A stretch of DNA of 15,949 nucleotides. It comes from Chloroflexota bacterium (GTDB lineage Bacteria > Chloroflexota > UBA6077). The stretch is from positions 1 through 15,949 of the forward strand of contig JAJYKO010000032.1 of the NCBI GenBank assembly GCA_021788565.1. The letters are read 5' to 3'. Within the stretch, counting starts at the first letter, position 1; every line of letters begins with the position of its first letter. Positions 6,756 to 13,112 of this stretch are shown piece after piece. The translations under genes and the position numbers were made by a program. The notes under the pieces are model-generated. The model searched no databases. It saw nothing but the letters and a program-made list of their open reading frames with translations, and was not told where the DNA came from.

Positions 6756-7022
6756 TTACGCCTGCTCGGATAGCTCCAGGGCGCGCCGCAGGTAGAGCTC
6801 GGCCAGCTTGTTGGGCTCGAACCTGTGCTGGCCGTCAATGACGACCACAGGGATGATATACCGGTACTGCTTGTACAGTTCAGGGTCGCCGGTGATCTCG
6901 ATCTCCTCGATCTCCATGGCGAACTCGCCCTCAAGCCGGCGCAGCAGTTGCCGAGCCCTCTCGCACAGGCAACAGCCCTCTCTTCTATAGATGACCACCG
7001 TGTGGACTTGACCCATAGCCAT
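6756..7022 (-). CDS. Glutaredoxin-like thiol-redox protein (DUF836-type)
   Basis: 88 residues with a thioredoxin/glutaredoxin fold signature. A first strand (HTVVIYRREG) leads into the redox pair C17-x-x-C20 in GCCLCERA, with an extra Cys at 18. IEITGDPELYKQYRYIIPVVVIDG follows, with the cis-proline P58. The CCLC/CHLC-type active site with TVVIY, DPEL and IPVVVIDG is typical of the short DUF836 glutaredoxin-like proteins. It should catalyse thiol-disulfide exchange in the cytoplasm; there is no signal peptide. The start is ATG at 7020-7022 or the next in-frame ATG at 7014-7016; ribosome-site support is weak for both (GGTGGTGG). It is the second gene of the apparent operon, between lgt and the DUF1461 gene, 53 and 37 bases from them. 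Confidence 0.87.
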   Translation of the reverse strand: MAMGQVHTVVIYRREGCCLCERARQLLRRLEGEFAMEIEEIEITGDPELYKQYRYIIPVVVIDGQHRFEPNKLAELYLRRALELSEQA

Positions 7023-7036
7023 CAGCCACCACCAGA

Positions 7037-7092
7037 CAGAACTCAGAACTTAGAACCCCGCCCAGAATGCGGGACTCAGGACGCAGGACTAG
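7037..7092. repeat. Degenerate heptameric repeat, CAGRACT type
   Basis: Plus-strand units CAGAACT, CAGAACT and TAGAACC at 7037-7057 are followed, after a 12-base interruption and a phase shift, by CGGGACT, CAGGACG and CAGGACT at 7070-7090. The array lies between lgt and the glutaredoxin-like gene and provides the stop and last codons of lgt. The word differs from that at 5976-6031, but the 7-bp period is the same. Confidence 0.6.
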
Positions 7093-7885
7093 ACCCGGAA
7101 CTGGCCACGTGCACCGGCTGCCGCCACAGATAGATCGTCAGCGGTACGGCCACCACCAAGGCCGCGATGCTGATAACCTGCGCTTCCTTCAGTCCGGCCA
7201 GGAAGGGAGCACCTTCGCGGAGCGCCGAGATCCAAAATCGCCCAAAGGCGTACACCGCGACGTAGATCCCGAACAGGACACCAGCGCTCTTCACCCTGCG
7301 GCGAATCAGCAGGAGCAGCCCGAACAGCAGCAGATCGTAAATCATCTCGTAGAGCTGAGCAGGCTGCCTGGGCTGCGAGTCCGGGGCCAGGTTCCCAGGA
7401 TGGATGTAGGACGTTGCCCAGGGCAAGTTCGTCGGCGTGCCCTCGTGGTCGCCGTTGATGAAGCAGCCAACCCGACCTATAGCCTGGCCCAGGATCAAGC
7501 TCGGGGCAGCGATATCCAGCAATCCCCAGGAGAGCAGGCCTCTGCGTCTGGCCGCGAGAGCGCCGGCGAGAAGGCCGCCGATGAGCCCACCGTAGATGGC
7601 AAGCCCGCCCTCCTGGACAGCGAGTATCTGCAGCGGATAAGTGGAGTAGTAATCCAGCGCATCGATCACATGGAAGAGGCGGGCCCCGATCAGCGCCGCG
7701 GGGACGCCCCACAACGTGACGTACAGGATGTCGTCCTCCGAAATGCCCCGACGCGAGGCTTCCCGAATCGCCAAGAGGACGCCGGAAAGTATGGCAATGG
7801 AGATCATCAGTCCATACCAACGGATTGTGACGGGCCCGGCAGAGAAGAAGACGGGGTCGATATCTATGACGATTCCGGTGTGCAA
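7076..7885 (-). CDS. lgt: Prolipoprotein diacylglyceryl transferase
   Basis: A 269-residue multi-pass inner-membrane enzyme that moves the diacylglyceryl group of phosphatidylglycerol onto the lipobox cysteine of prolipoproteins. Recognisable blocks are the N-terminal IDIDPVFFSAGPVTIRWYGL, GGLAIYGGLIGG at about 93-104, the Lgt signature IGRVGCFINGDHEGTP at 137-151 (R138 of the essential arginine), AQLYEMIYD and FGRFWISALRE with R216. Against the E. coli enzyme, the catalytic His103 position is Tyr98 and the signature Asn is Cys141. Comparable substitutions occur in other Lgt lineages. The start is TTG at 7883-7885, giving the expected N-terminus; AAAGGAT lies upstream and no ATG fits. It is the first gene of a minus-strand operon. 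A Pro/Thr-rich lipoprotein at 13931-15163 is a likely client. Confidence 0.95.
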   Translation of the reverse strand: MHTGIVIDIDPVFFSAGPVTIRWYGLMISIAILSGVLLAIREASRRGISEDDILYVTLWGVPAALIGARLFHVIDALDYYSTYPLQILAVQEGGLAIYGGLIGGLLAGALAARRRGLLSWGLLDIAAPSLILGQAIGRVGCFINGDHEGTPTNLPWATSYIHPGNLAPDSQPRQPAQLYEMIYDLLLFGLLLLIRRRVKSAGVLFGIYVAVYAFGRFWISALREGAPFLAGLKEAQVISIAALVVAVPLTIYLWRQPVHVASSGSSPAS

Positions 7886-7907
7886 GTCCCAGATCCTTTG
7901 GCAGGAG

Positions 7908-7935
7908 TTGACGGTGCTTGACGGGATTATATACT
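7908..7935 (+). promoter_or_regulatory. Divergent promoter toward the ferredoxin gene
   Basis: TTGACG (7908-7913), a 16-base spacer and TATACT (7930-7935) match the housekeeping sigma consensus at 5/6 positions in each box. The ferredoxin ATG is at 8073, so the leader would be about 130 bases. The -10 regions of the two promoters share bases 7930-7931, so both cannot be open at once. Confidence 0.55.
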
Positions 7936-7954
7936 GGCCCTATTCCCAAGGCAA
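7926..7954 (-). promoter_or_regulatory. Promoter of the lgt operon
   Basis: On the minus strand TTGCCT (7949-7954), a 17-base spacer and a perfect TATAAT (7926-7931) point toward lgt. The predicted transcript would begin about 35 bases before the TTG start. It overlaps the oppositely directed promoter at 7908-7935. Confidence 0.65.
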
Positions 7955-8072
7955 AGCTCACTATGGTGTTGCATTCGGATTCGCGGTGGTTTACATTGTG
8001 TTTCGCCGATCTATTATTGGGACGGTGCCTGTTGGCGCCGAGCTAGCCCGACTTTAGGGAAGGAGGACCTGC

Positions 8073-8330
8073 ATGACCTACGTCATCGCCGAGCCCTGCA
8101 TCAACGTCAAAGACACCTCTTGCGTGGAAGTCTGCCCGGTGGATTGCATTCATCCGACTAAGGAAGAGGCAGACTTCGGTGCCTCAGAGCAGCTCTACAT
8201 CAATCCCGATGAGTGCATAGACTGCGGCGCGTGCGAGTCAGTTTGCCCGGTAAACGCCATCTTCTCCGACGCCGAGGTGCCCGAGAAGTGGCAGAGCTTC
8301 ACAGCAAAGAACGCCGAGCACTACAAGTAG
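8073..8330 (+). CDS. fdxA: 7Fe ferredoxin ([3Fe-4S][4Fe-4S])
   Basis: An 85-residue soluble electron carrier. The cysteine spacing matches seven-iron ferredoxins of the Azotobacter FdI/Thermus type. C9, C17 and C58 are placed to hold the [3Fe-4S] cluster, and C21, C48, C51 and C54 the [4Fe-4S] cluster. C25 is the extra cysteine seen in the family (CVEVCPVDCIHP). The second motif is ECIDCGACESVCPVNAI, and the EVPEKWQSFTAKNAEHY tail is typical. It has no membrane or signal segment. The start ATG has AAGGAGG six bases upstream. The gene stands alone, with a divergent promoter on its left and a hairpin just after it. Its redox partner is not evident here. Confidence 0.95.
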   Translation: MTYVIAEPCINVKDTSCVEVCPVDCIHPTKEEADFGASEQLYINPDECIDCGACESVCPVNAIFSDAEVPEKWQSFTAKNAEHYK

Positions 8331-8343
8331 GTCGCGCCGGCAC

Positions 8344-8379
8344 TGAGAGGGCCCGCTCTGGCTAAAATGGGCCCTCTCA
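8344..8379 (+). terminator. Hairpin after the ferredoxin gene
   Basis: Arms 8344-8354 and 8369-8379 pair perfectly over 11 bp (TGAGAGGGCCC) around a 14-base loop, starting 14 bases after the stop codon. There is no T-tract, as with the other hairpin in this window. Confidence 0.65.
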
Positions 8380-8515
8380 CCATCTACCGCCAGCCTCACC
8401 CCGACGAGACAAAAGTCGCAGCGGGGGAAGTTGTCATGGGTTATCCTCATAGGGTACAGATGGGAGGGCGTGGCAATCGGGCCCTCGCGAAGCTGATATC
8501 CAGAGAGGAAGAGAG

Positions 8516-9070
8516 ATGACGACATCACCCACGGAAATCCTGAAGGACGAGCACAGGGTTATTGAGAGGGTCCTGGCCGTATTGCGCCGGGCGGCGGCCA
8601 GGCTGGAGGCGGGTGAGAGGGTAGATCCATCGGTGTTCGAGCGGGGCATCGACTTCATACGAAACTTTGCCGACCGGTACCATCACGCGAAGGAGGAGAA
8701 TGCGCTCTTCACGACCATGGCGGCCCACGGCATTCCTCAGCAGCAGGGTCCTATCGGCGTGATGCTCATGGAGCACGAGCAGGGGCGCGCCCACGTCCGA
8801 GGGATGGCGGAAGCGTTGGAGAAGTACGGGGCCGGTGATGATTCCGCTCGGACCGCCCTGGCTGAGCACGCCAGGGGATACGCCGACCTGCTGAGCGAGC
8901 ACATCTACAAGGAGGACAATATCCTCTACCCCATGGGCGACCAGGTGATGCCAGCCTCCGCGCAGGATGACTTGCTGAAGCAGTTCCGAGAGTTGGAGGG
9001 GCGCGTCCTCTCCCCTGCCGAACGTCAGCGCTACCTGGACACGGTGTCCGAGCTCGAGAAGGCGGTGTGA
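8516..9070 (+). CDS. Hemerythrin HHE-domain protein
   Basis: A 184-residue, largely helical cytoplasmic protein with the spaced His/Glu ligand set of the hemerythrin-like four-helix bundle: H13 in LKDEHRVIERVL, H56/H57 with E60/E61 in YHHAKEENALF, H87 in LMEHEQGRAHVRGM, and H129 with E133 in LSEHIYKEDNILYPMGD. Such proteins hold a carboxylate-bridged di-iron centre. They are linked to O2, NO or iron handling and nitrosative or oxidative stress; which applies here cannot be told. The start is ATG at 8516 after a purine-rich GAGAGGAAGAGAG. The last 40 bases overlap the 3' end of malQ on the other strand. The gap upstream (8380-8515) has a TTGTCA but no matching -10 that I trust. Confidence 0.92.
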   Translation: MTTSPTEILKDEHRVIERVLAVLRRAAARLEAGERVDPSVFERGIDFIRNFADRYHHAKEENALFTTMAAHGIPQQQGPIGVMLMEHEQGRAHVRGMAEALEKYGAGDDSARTALAEHARGYADLLSEHIYKEDNILYPMGDQVMPASAQDDLLKQFRELEGRVLSPAERQRYLDTVSELEKAV

Positions 9071-10572
9071 CGCCCGTACAGCTCGGAGAACTCTCGTAAC
9101 CGTTCGGCGTGCTGGGTGGTAAGCTGGCCGGGGAAGAGGCGCCAGGTCCAGTTGCCCTCTGCCTGGCCGGGCATGTTCATCCGAGCCTCGGTCCCAAGTG
9201 CCAGAACGTCCTGGATCGGTAACACCGCCATGCCGGCCACAGACTGGAACAACAGCCGGATCAGTTCCCAGCTTATCTCTCCGTTGTTGCCCAGGTAACG
9301 CCTCACGCGTTCCCGTTCTTCTGGCGTGCGCGACTCGAACCAGCCGAGAGTGGTGTCATTATCGTGAGTGCCGGTGTAGCCCACTGAGCGCCTCGCGTAG
9401 TTGTGCGGTAGGTACGGGTTGGCAGCGCCATCGTCGAAGGCGAACTGCAGCACCAGCATGCCCGGATAGCCGAGCTTGAGACGCAGCTCCTCGACCTCGG
9501 GTGTGATGAGACCCAGATTCTCTGCGATCACCGGCAGATGCCCCAGGGCACTTTCCATAGCCCGAAAAAAGGCTTCACCCGGGCCCTTGACCCACTGTCC
9601 GTGCTCTGCGGTGCTGTGCTGGGCTGGAATCTCCCAGTACGCCTCGAAGCCCCGGAAGTGGTCTATCCTCACTATGTCCACCTGACCGAGGGTCGTTCGG
9701 AATCGCTCTATCCACCACTGATATCCCTGCTGGGCCATCGTTTCCCACCGGTAGAGCGGGTTCCCCCATCGCTGTCCAGTCCTGGAAAAGTAGTCCGGTG
9801 GTACCCCGGCCACCACGGTCGGACGCCCTTGCTCGTCCAGATGGAAAAGCTCCTGGTGAGACCAGACATCCGCGCTGTCCAAGGCAACAAAGATCGGGAT
9901 GTCGCCAATTATCCTAACTCCGTGGCTGTTGGCGTAGCCGCGAAGCGCGGACCATTGGCGCGCGAATTGGAACTGGAGGAACTTGTGGAAATCCACGGAT
10001 TCCGCCAGCTGTTGGCGTGAGCGGTCGAGGGCTTCCGACCGCCGCTTGACCAGGTCGAGCTCCCATTTGAGCCAAAGGTCGCCGTTGTGGGCGTCCTTCA
10101 GCGCCATGAACAGTGCATACTCCTCCAGCCAGGAGGCTGCCTTTCCGCAAAAGGCCTCGAGCTCCGACCGCTGCTGGGTCGAAGCATCACTAACGAAGCT
10201 CCGGTGTGCCTTCTTCAGCTTGTCCAACTTGAAGGCGGTAACCGGGCCGTAGTCCACGCGATCTGATGGGAAGGCCTCAGCGCCGGCCAGATCCTCGGGC
10301 GCGAGCAGTCCCTCGTTTGCAAGTAGATCCAGAGAGATGAGCAGCGGGTTGCTGGCCATGGCGGAAGGGGACGCGTACGGGGAGTTGCCGTGGCCGAGAG
10401 GGGTGATCGGCAAGATCTGCCACAGCCTCTGACCCGCCGACTCCAGGAAGTCCACGAAGCCCAGAGCGCCCGAGCCCAGGTCCCCAATGCCGTGAGGCCC
10501 CGGAAGGGATGTGAGGTGCAGCAGGATACCTGCCTCCCGCCTGACGTAGTCGTCGCTGTCTCGCTCGCTCAA
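9031..10572 (-). CDS. malQ: 4-alpha-glucanotransferase (amylomaltase, GH77)
   Basis: A 513-residue enzyme that transfers alpha-1,4-glucan segments between maltodextrins, releasing glucose; it acts in maltodextrin and glycogen turnover. The GH77 signature is complete: AGILLHLTSLPGPHGIGDLG near the N-terminus, IIGDIPIFVALDSADVW, the nucleophile D304 in VRIDHFRGFEAYWE, the acid/base E351 in IAENLGLI and the third carboxylate D406 in YTGTHDNDT. These are each +11 relative to D293/E340/D395 of the Thermus aquaticus enzyme, and the length is close to that short, non-MalQ-extended type. The start is TTG at 10570-10572, overlapping the UspA stop as TTGA, which implies translational coupling. A GGAAATG upstream is the only ribosome site. 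The 3' end overlaps the hemerythrin gene by 40 bases. Confidence 0.95.
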   Translation of the reverse strand: MSERDSDDYVRREAGILLHLTSLPGPHGIGDLGSGALGFVDFLESAGQRLWQILPITPLGHGNSPYASPSAMASNPLLISLDLLANEGLLAPEDLAGAEAFPSDRVDYGPVTAFKLDKLKKAHRSFVSDASTQQRSELEAFCGKAASWLEEYALFMALKDAHNGDLWLKWELDLVKRRSEALDRSRQQLAESVDFHKFLQFQFARQWSALRGYANSHGVRIIGDIPIFVALDSADVWSHQELFHLDEQGRPTVVAGVPPDYFSRTGQRWGNPLYRWETMAQQGYQWWIERFRTTLGQVDIVRIDHFRGFEAYWEIPAQHSTAEHGQWVKGPGEAFFRAMESALGHLPVIAENLGLITPEVEELRLKLGYPGMLVLQFAFDDGAANPYLPHNYARRSVGYTGTHDNDTTLGWFESRTPEERERVRRYLGNNGEISWELIRLLFQSVAGMAVLPIQDVLALGTEARMNMPGQAEGNWTWRLFPGQLTTQHAERLREFSELYGRHTAFSSSDTVSR

Positions 10573-11063
10573 CTCGCATTTCCATCGGGAGTCGACTCGC
10601 CATGTTGGGCCATCGGCCGGATCAACAGGATCGGCAGGCCGGCCTCCCTCAGGACCTGATCCGCCACACTTCCAAACACCAGCCGGCGGATGCCTGATCG
10701 GCCGTGGGTGGACATGACGATCAGGTCTATGTCACTGGCCTTGGCTATGCTGATGATCTCTTCGGCTGCCAGGCCCTCGACCACCTCAGTCTGTACGGGA
10801 ATGCCCTTCAGTTCAGGACGACGGGCAACTTCGGCCAGATATTCCTCGGCGCTGCTCTCGCTGATCTCCTCTGCTTCCGCCGCGAGCGTTAATTCGGCGG
10901 GCGAAGCGGAAAAAGAATCCATTGTAGCCGCGAACGTGGCCGGTGTCACAACTTGCAGCAGCAGCAGGCTTGCCTGAAAGCGGCTTGCCATCGCTGAAGC
11001 GTGATGAAGTGCGGCCTCCGCCAGCTTCGATCCATCAAGCGGTAACAAGATTCGACTGTACAC
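10569..11063 (-). CDS. Universal stress protein (UspA family)
   Basis: A 164-residue single-domain Usp. The N-terminus RILLPLDGSKLAEAAL holds the usual strand and D/GS turn. The C-terminal nucleotide loop is STHGRSGIRRLVFGS (about 118-132), which keeps the G-x9-GS part of the ATP-binding motif, but the first glycine is Ser. The final strand LPILLIRP is also typical. Such proteins bind ATP or AMP and modulate stress survival by protein contacts. The start is GTG at 11061-11063, fixed by a full AAGGAGG six bases upstream (11070-11076). It is followed without gap by malQ (stop/start overlap TTGA), so the two are probably one transcript, perhaps linking glucan use to stress. A TATAAT on the minus strand at 11111-11116 is a candidate -10. 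Confidence 0.93.
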   Translation of the reverse strand: MYSRILLPLDGSKLAEAALHHASAMASRFQASLLLLQVVTPATFAATMDSFSASPAELTLAAEAEEISESSAEEYLAEVARRPELKGIPVQTEVVEGLAAEEIISIAKASDIDLIVMSTHGRSGIRRLVFGSVADQVLREAGLPILLIRPMAQHGESTPDGNAS

Positions 11064-11110
11064 GGTGTGCCTCCTTCCAGCGATGTGGGATTCCCCGCAC
11101 CAATTGTGAG

Positions 11111-11116
11111 ATTATA
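11111..11116 (-). promoter_or_regulatory. Candidate -10 box for the usp-malQ unit
   Basis: A perfect TATAAT on the minus strand lies 47 bases before the usp GTG, in the 98-base divergent gap shared with the cupin gene. No good -35 lies 16-18 bases upstream. The plus strand at 11113-11118 reads TATAGA and could serve the cupin gene with an equally poor -35. Confidence 0.4.
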
Positions 11117-11161
11117 GACGGCGTACTGCAATAGGTAGAGGGGTATGGAGGGCACCGTACT

Positions 11162-11521
11162 ATGCGAGTTGTGTTTGGTAGTGAAATCACGGCGAAGGTG
11201 GAGCCTCCGGCAACGATTCGGCAGTACATGAGTCCGGATGCCGGCATGGCGAACCTCAGCATTACCGAGGTCGCCTTGCCAAGCGGCTCGGCAACAGCCG
11301 ATCACATGCACGATACCGACCAGATTGTTTATGTGCTGGACGGGGAGGCCCTCTTTGTTGGGAGCAACGGAGACCAGCACCACCTCAGAGGGGGCGACGT
11401 GATCTACATTCCCGCGGGCGAGGTTCACAGGCACGAGTGCGCCGGAGACGAGACGCTCAGGCAGCTGGCAATCTTTGTCACGCCCGCCAGCACAGAAGCA
11501 GGGCATAGCCAGGCAGGCTGA
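11162..11521 (+). CDS. Small single-domain cupin protein
   Basis: 119 residues forming one cupin barrel. Cupin motif 1 reads GSATADHMHDTDQIVYVLDG, with metal ligands H48 and H50; the usual glutamate position is Gln54. Motif 2 is GGDVIYIPAGEVHRH, with H89. Three histidines therefore remain for a metal, and the missing glutamate is a common variation among sensor-like or sugar-binding cupins. The function could be an isomerase, an epimerase-like activity or simple small-molecule binding; the sequence does not decide. The start ATG has GGAGGG nine bases upstream (11147-11152). It is divergent from usp and convergent with the membrane kinase gene, 22 bases away, with no terminator hairpin between them. 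Confidence 0.88.
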   Translation: MRVVFGSEITAKVEPPATIRQYMSPDAGMANLSITEVALPSGSATADHMHDTDQIVYVLDGEALFVGSNGDQHHLRGGDVIYIPAGEVHRHECAGDETLRQLAIFVTPASTEAGHSQAG

Positions 11522-11543
11522 ACGAGGCCTGGGTATCTGGGAA

Positions 11544-13112
11544 CTAGAGCCGATGAACCGCTCGCGGCGCGGCCAGGGGCAGGGTGAACCGGAAAGTCGA
11601 GCCCTTGCCAGGTTCGCTTTCAGCCCAGATTCGTCCGCCCTGCGCCTCTACCAGCTGCTTCGCCACAGCGAGGCCTAGCCCTGTGCCACCGCTGGCCCTC
11701 GCCCTCGATTTGTCGACACGGTAGAAGCGGTCGAAAATGTTGCGCAGGTCCGATGGAGGGATCCCCGAGCCCGTGTCCGTGACGGTCACCAGAACAAATG
11801 GTGTCGGGGGACGGAGGGCGGACTGCCCTCGGGCCAGCTGGGGGCTGATGACTGACGGCTGATAGCTCTCAGATGGCTGCTCATTGGTCGTCGTCGCCGC
11901 GAGGGTGATAACTCCACCCGGAGGCGTATATCGAAGGGCGTTGCTCAGAAGGTTCCGCAACACCTGGGCCACCCGGTCGGCGTCGGCCGCCACCAACGGC
12001 AGCTTTTCCGCCAGGTGGGCCACGACCTCAATTCCGCGACCTTCCGCCTCTGCCTGCGCTACAGATGCCGCCGCCTGGATCAGACCGCCTACGTCCACAG
12101 GCTCTAGATGCAGTTGAAGATGGCCGGATTCGGCCACTGAGATGTCCCTGAGGTCTGTTACGAGCCGATTCAGAAGTAGGACCTCCTCCCGTATAGAGGT
12201 CAAACGCTGTGGAGTCGCTTCGACCACCCCATCCACCATTGCCTCCAGGTTTCCCTGAACGATCGAAAGGGGTGTCCTCAGCTCGTGGGCGATGTCGCTG
12301 AGAAGCCGCTTTCGCTGCTGCTCGTCGCGAGCGAGGGTCGACGCCATGGTGTTAAAAGCCTCTGCCAGGGTGGCCAACTCGTCCCTCGACTTGACCTCCA
12401 CCTGCTGGGAGAAGTCGCCGCCTGCCACCCGTCGGGCTGCCGAGGTGATTCGCTGGAGAGGTGCGGTGATCTGGCGGCTGATGGCCAGCCCCAGCAGCAC
12501 CGCGACGATCAGTGCGATGCCACCCGCCATCCAGAGGGCGTGCTGAACGGCCTGCAAGAAGCGGCTCTCAGGGCTGCCGGCGAGCGCCACCATCTGCTTC
12601 AGCATGTCGATCGTGGCCGGACCGTACTGTTGCCCCATCATTCCGGCGCCGTATGCGGATCCCGGCCCCATCATACCCGTCCTACCCATCATTCCGCCCA
12701 CGGGCCCGCTCGCTGTTTGGCTCTCCGGAAGAAGATAGAGGGTGCCGATCGACTTGCCGTCAGCGTCGATGGGAAGCGACTGGACCGATGGCGGGCTGGC
12801 GAAGATGGTGTTCGGCACTATGCGGCCGGCTGAGTCGACTACCGTCCTGCTAGAGCCATCAGAGACAACTACTCTCTGACCCAGCCACAGCGCGAGGGTC
12901 GGCGTGATGGACGTCACCGCCTGCCACCCGCCCCCTGAGCTGTAGCGGTAGCCCAGGTAGTCGGCCGCCCTCTGCTCCTGAGTGACCGTGCCTTCCAAAT
13001 AGTTCCCAAATTCGGTGGTGGTCATCCGGTCGGCAATGAAGCTGCCTATCAGCACTCCAACCAGGGCAACGGCCGCGAAGCCGGCGGCCAATTTGAAGGC
13101 CATGCTATGCAT
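11544..13112 (-). CDS. Membrane sensor histidine kinase (BaeS-like) with Met-rich sensor region
   Basis: Numbered from the ATG at 13110-13112 (522 residues). A TTG five codons upstream (13127) is possible, and so is a third ATG at 13103. Two membrane helices at about 6-26 and 195-211 enclose a ~170-residue extracytoplasmic sensor. HAMP (212-265), the phosphoacceptor H276 in SDIAHELRTPLS and the HATPase follow: N box N387/N391, DTGSGI from 446, FDRFYRVDKS, GGTGLGL at 475-481. The sensor contains paired methionines in GMMG contexts (M141-142, M147-148, M158-159), recalling metal-binding Met-rich loops. Between the ATPase strands, residues 407-437 are an extra polar segment coinciding with heptamer repeats. 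The ATG overlaps the regulator stop by eight bases, so the pair is one translationally coupled operon. Confidence 0.93.
   Translation of the reverse strand: MHSMAFKLAAGFAAVALVGVLIGSFIADRMTTTEFGNYLEGTVTQEQRAADYLGYRYSSGGGWQAVTSITPTLALWLGQRVVVSDGSSRTVVDSAGRIVPNTIFASPPSVQSLPIDADGKSIGTLYLLPESQTASGPVGGMMGRTGMMGPGSAYGAGMMGQQYGPATIDMLKQMVALAGSPESRFLQAVQHALWMAGGIALIVAVLLGLAISRQITAPLQRITSAARRVAGGDFSQQVEVKSRDELATLAEAFNTMASTLARDEQQRKRLLSDIAHELRTPLSIVQGNLEAMVDGVVEATPQRLTSIREEVLLLNRLVTDLRDISVAESGHLQLHLEPVDVGGLIQAAASVAQAEAEGRGIEVVAHLAEKLPLVAADADRVAQVLRNLLSNALRYTPPGGVITLAATTTNEQPSESYQPSVISPQLARGQSALRPPTPFVLVTVTDTGSGIPPSDLRNIFDRFYRVDKSRARASGGTGLGLAVAKQLVEAQGGRIWAESEPGKGSTFRFTLPLAAPRAVHRL
11836..11884. repeat. 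Heptameric repeat inside the membrane kinase gene
   Basis: Plus-strand units in steps of seven are AGCTGGG, GGCTGAT, GACTGAC, GGCTGAT and AGCTCTC, followed by the diverged AGATGGC and TGCTCAT. The word GGCTGAT and the RGCTRAT consensus also occur in the intergenic array at 5976-6031. The repeat falls within the extra 31-residue segment of the kinase ATPase domain. Confidence 0.6.

Noticed and set aside
7067..7921. 284-codon plus-strand reading frame opposite lgt
   Set aside because: Highly charged, no fold signature, while the minus strand gives a complete Lgt with its signature motifs, promoter and start.
8431..8460. TTGTCA with GTACAG/TACAGA as a promoter for the hemerythrin gene
   Set aside because: The -35 is good but neither -10 candidate matches more than about half of the consensus; not strong enough to list.
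11529..11545. CTGGGTAT/CTGGGAAC short repeat between the cupin and kinase genes
   Set aside because: Only two imperfect 8-base copies in a 22-base gap; it does not share the 7-base period of the other arrays.
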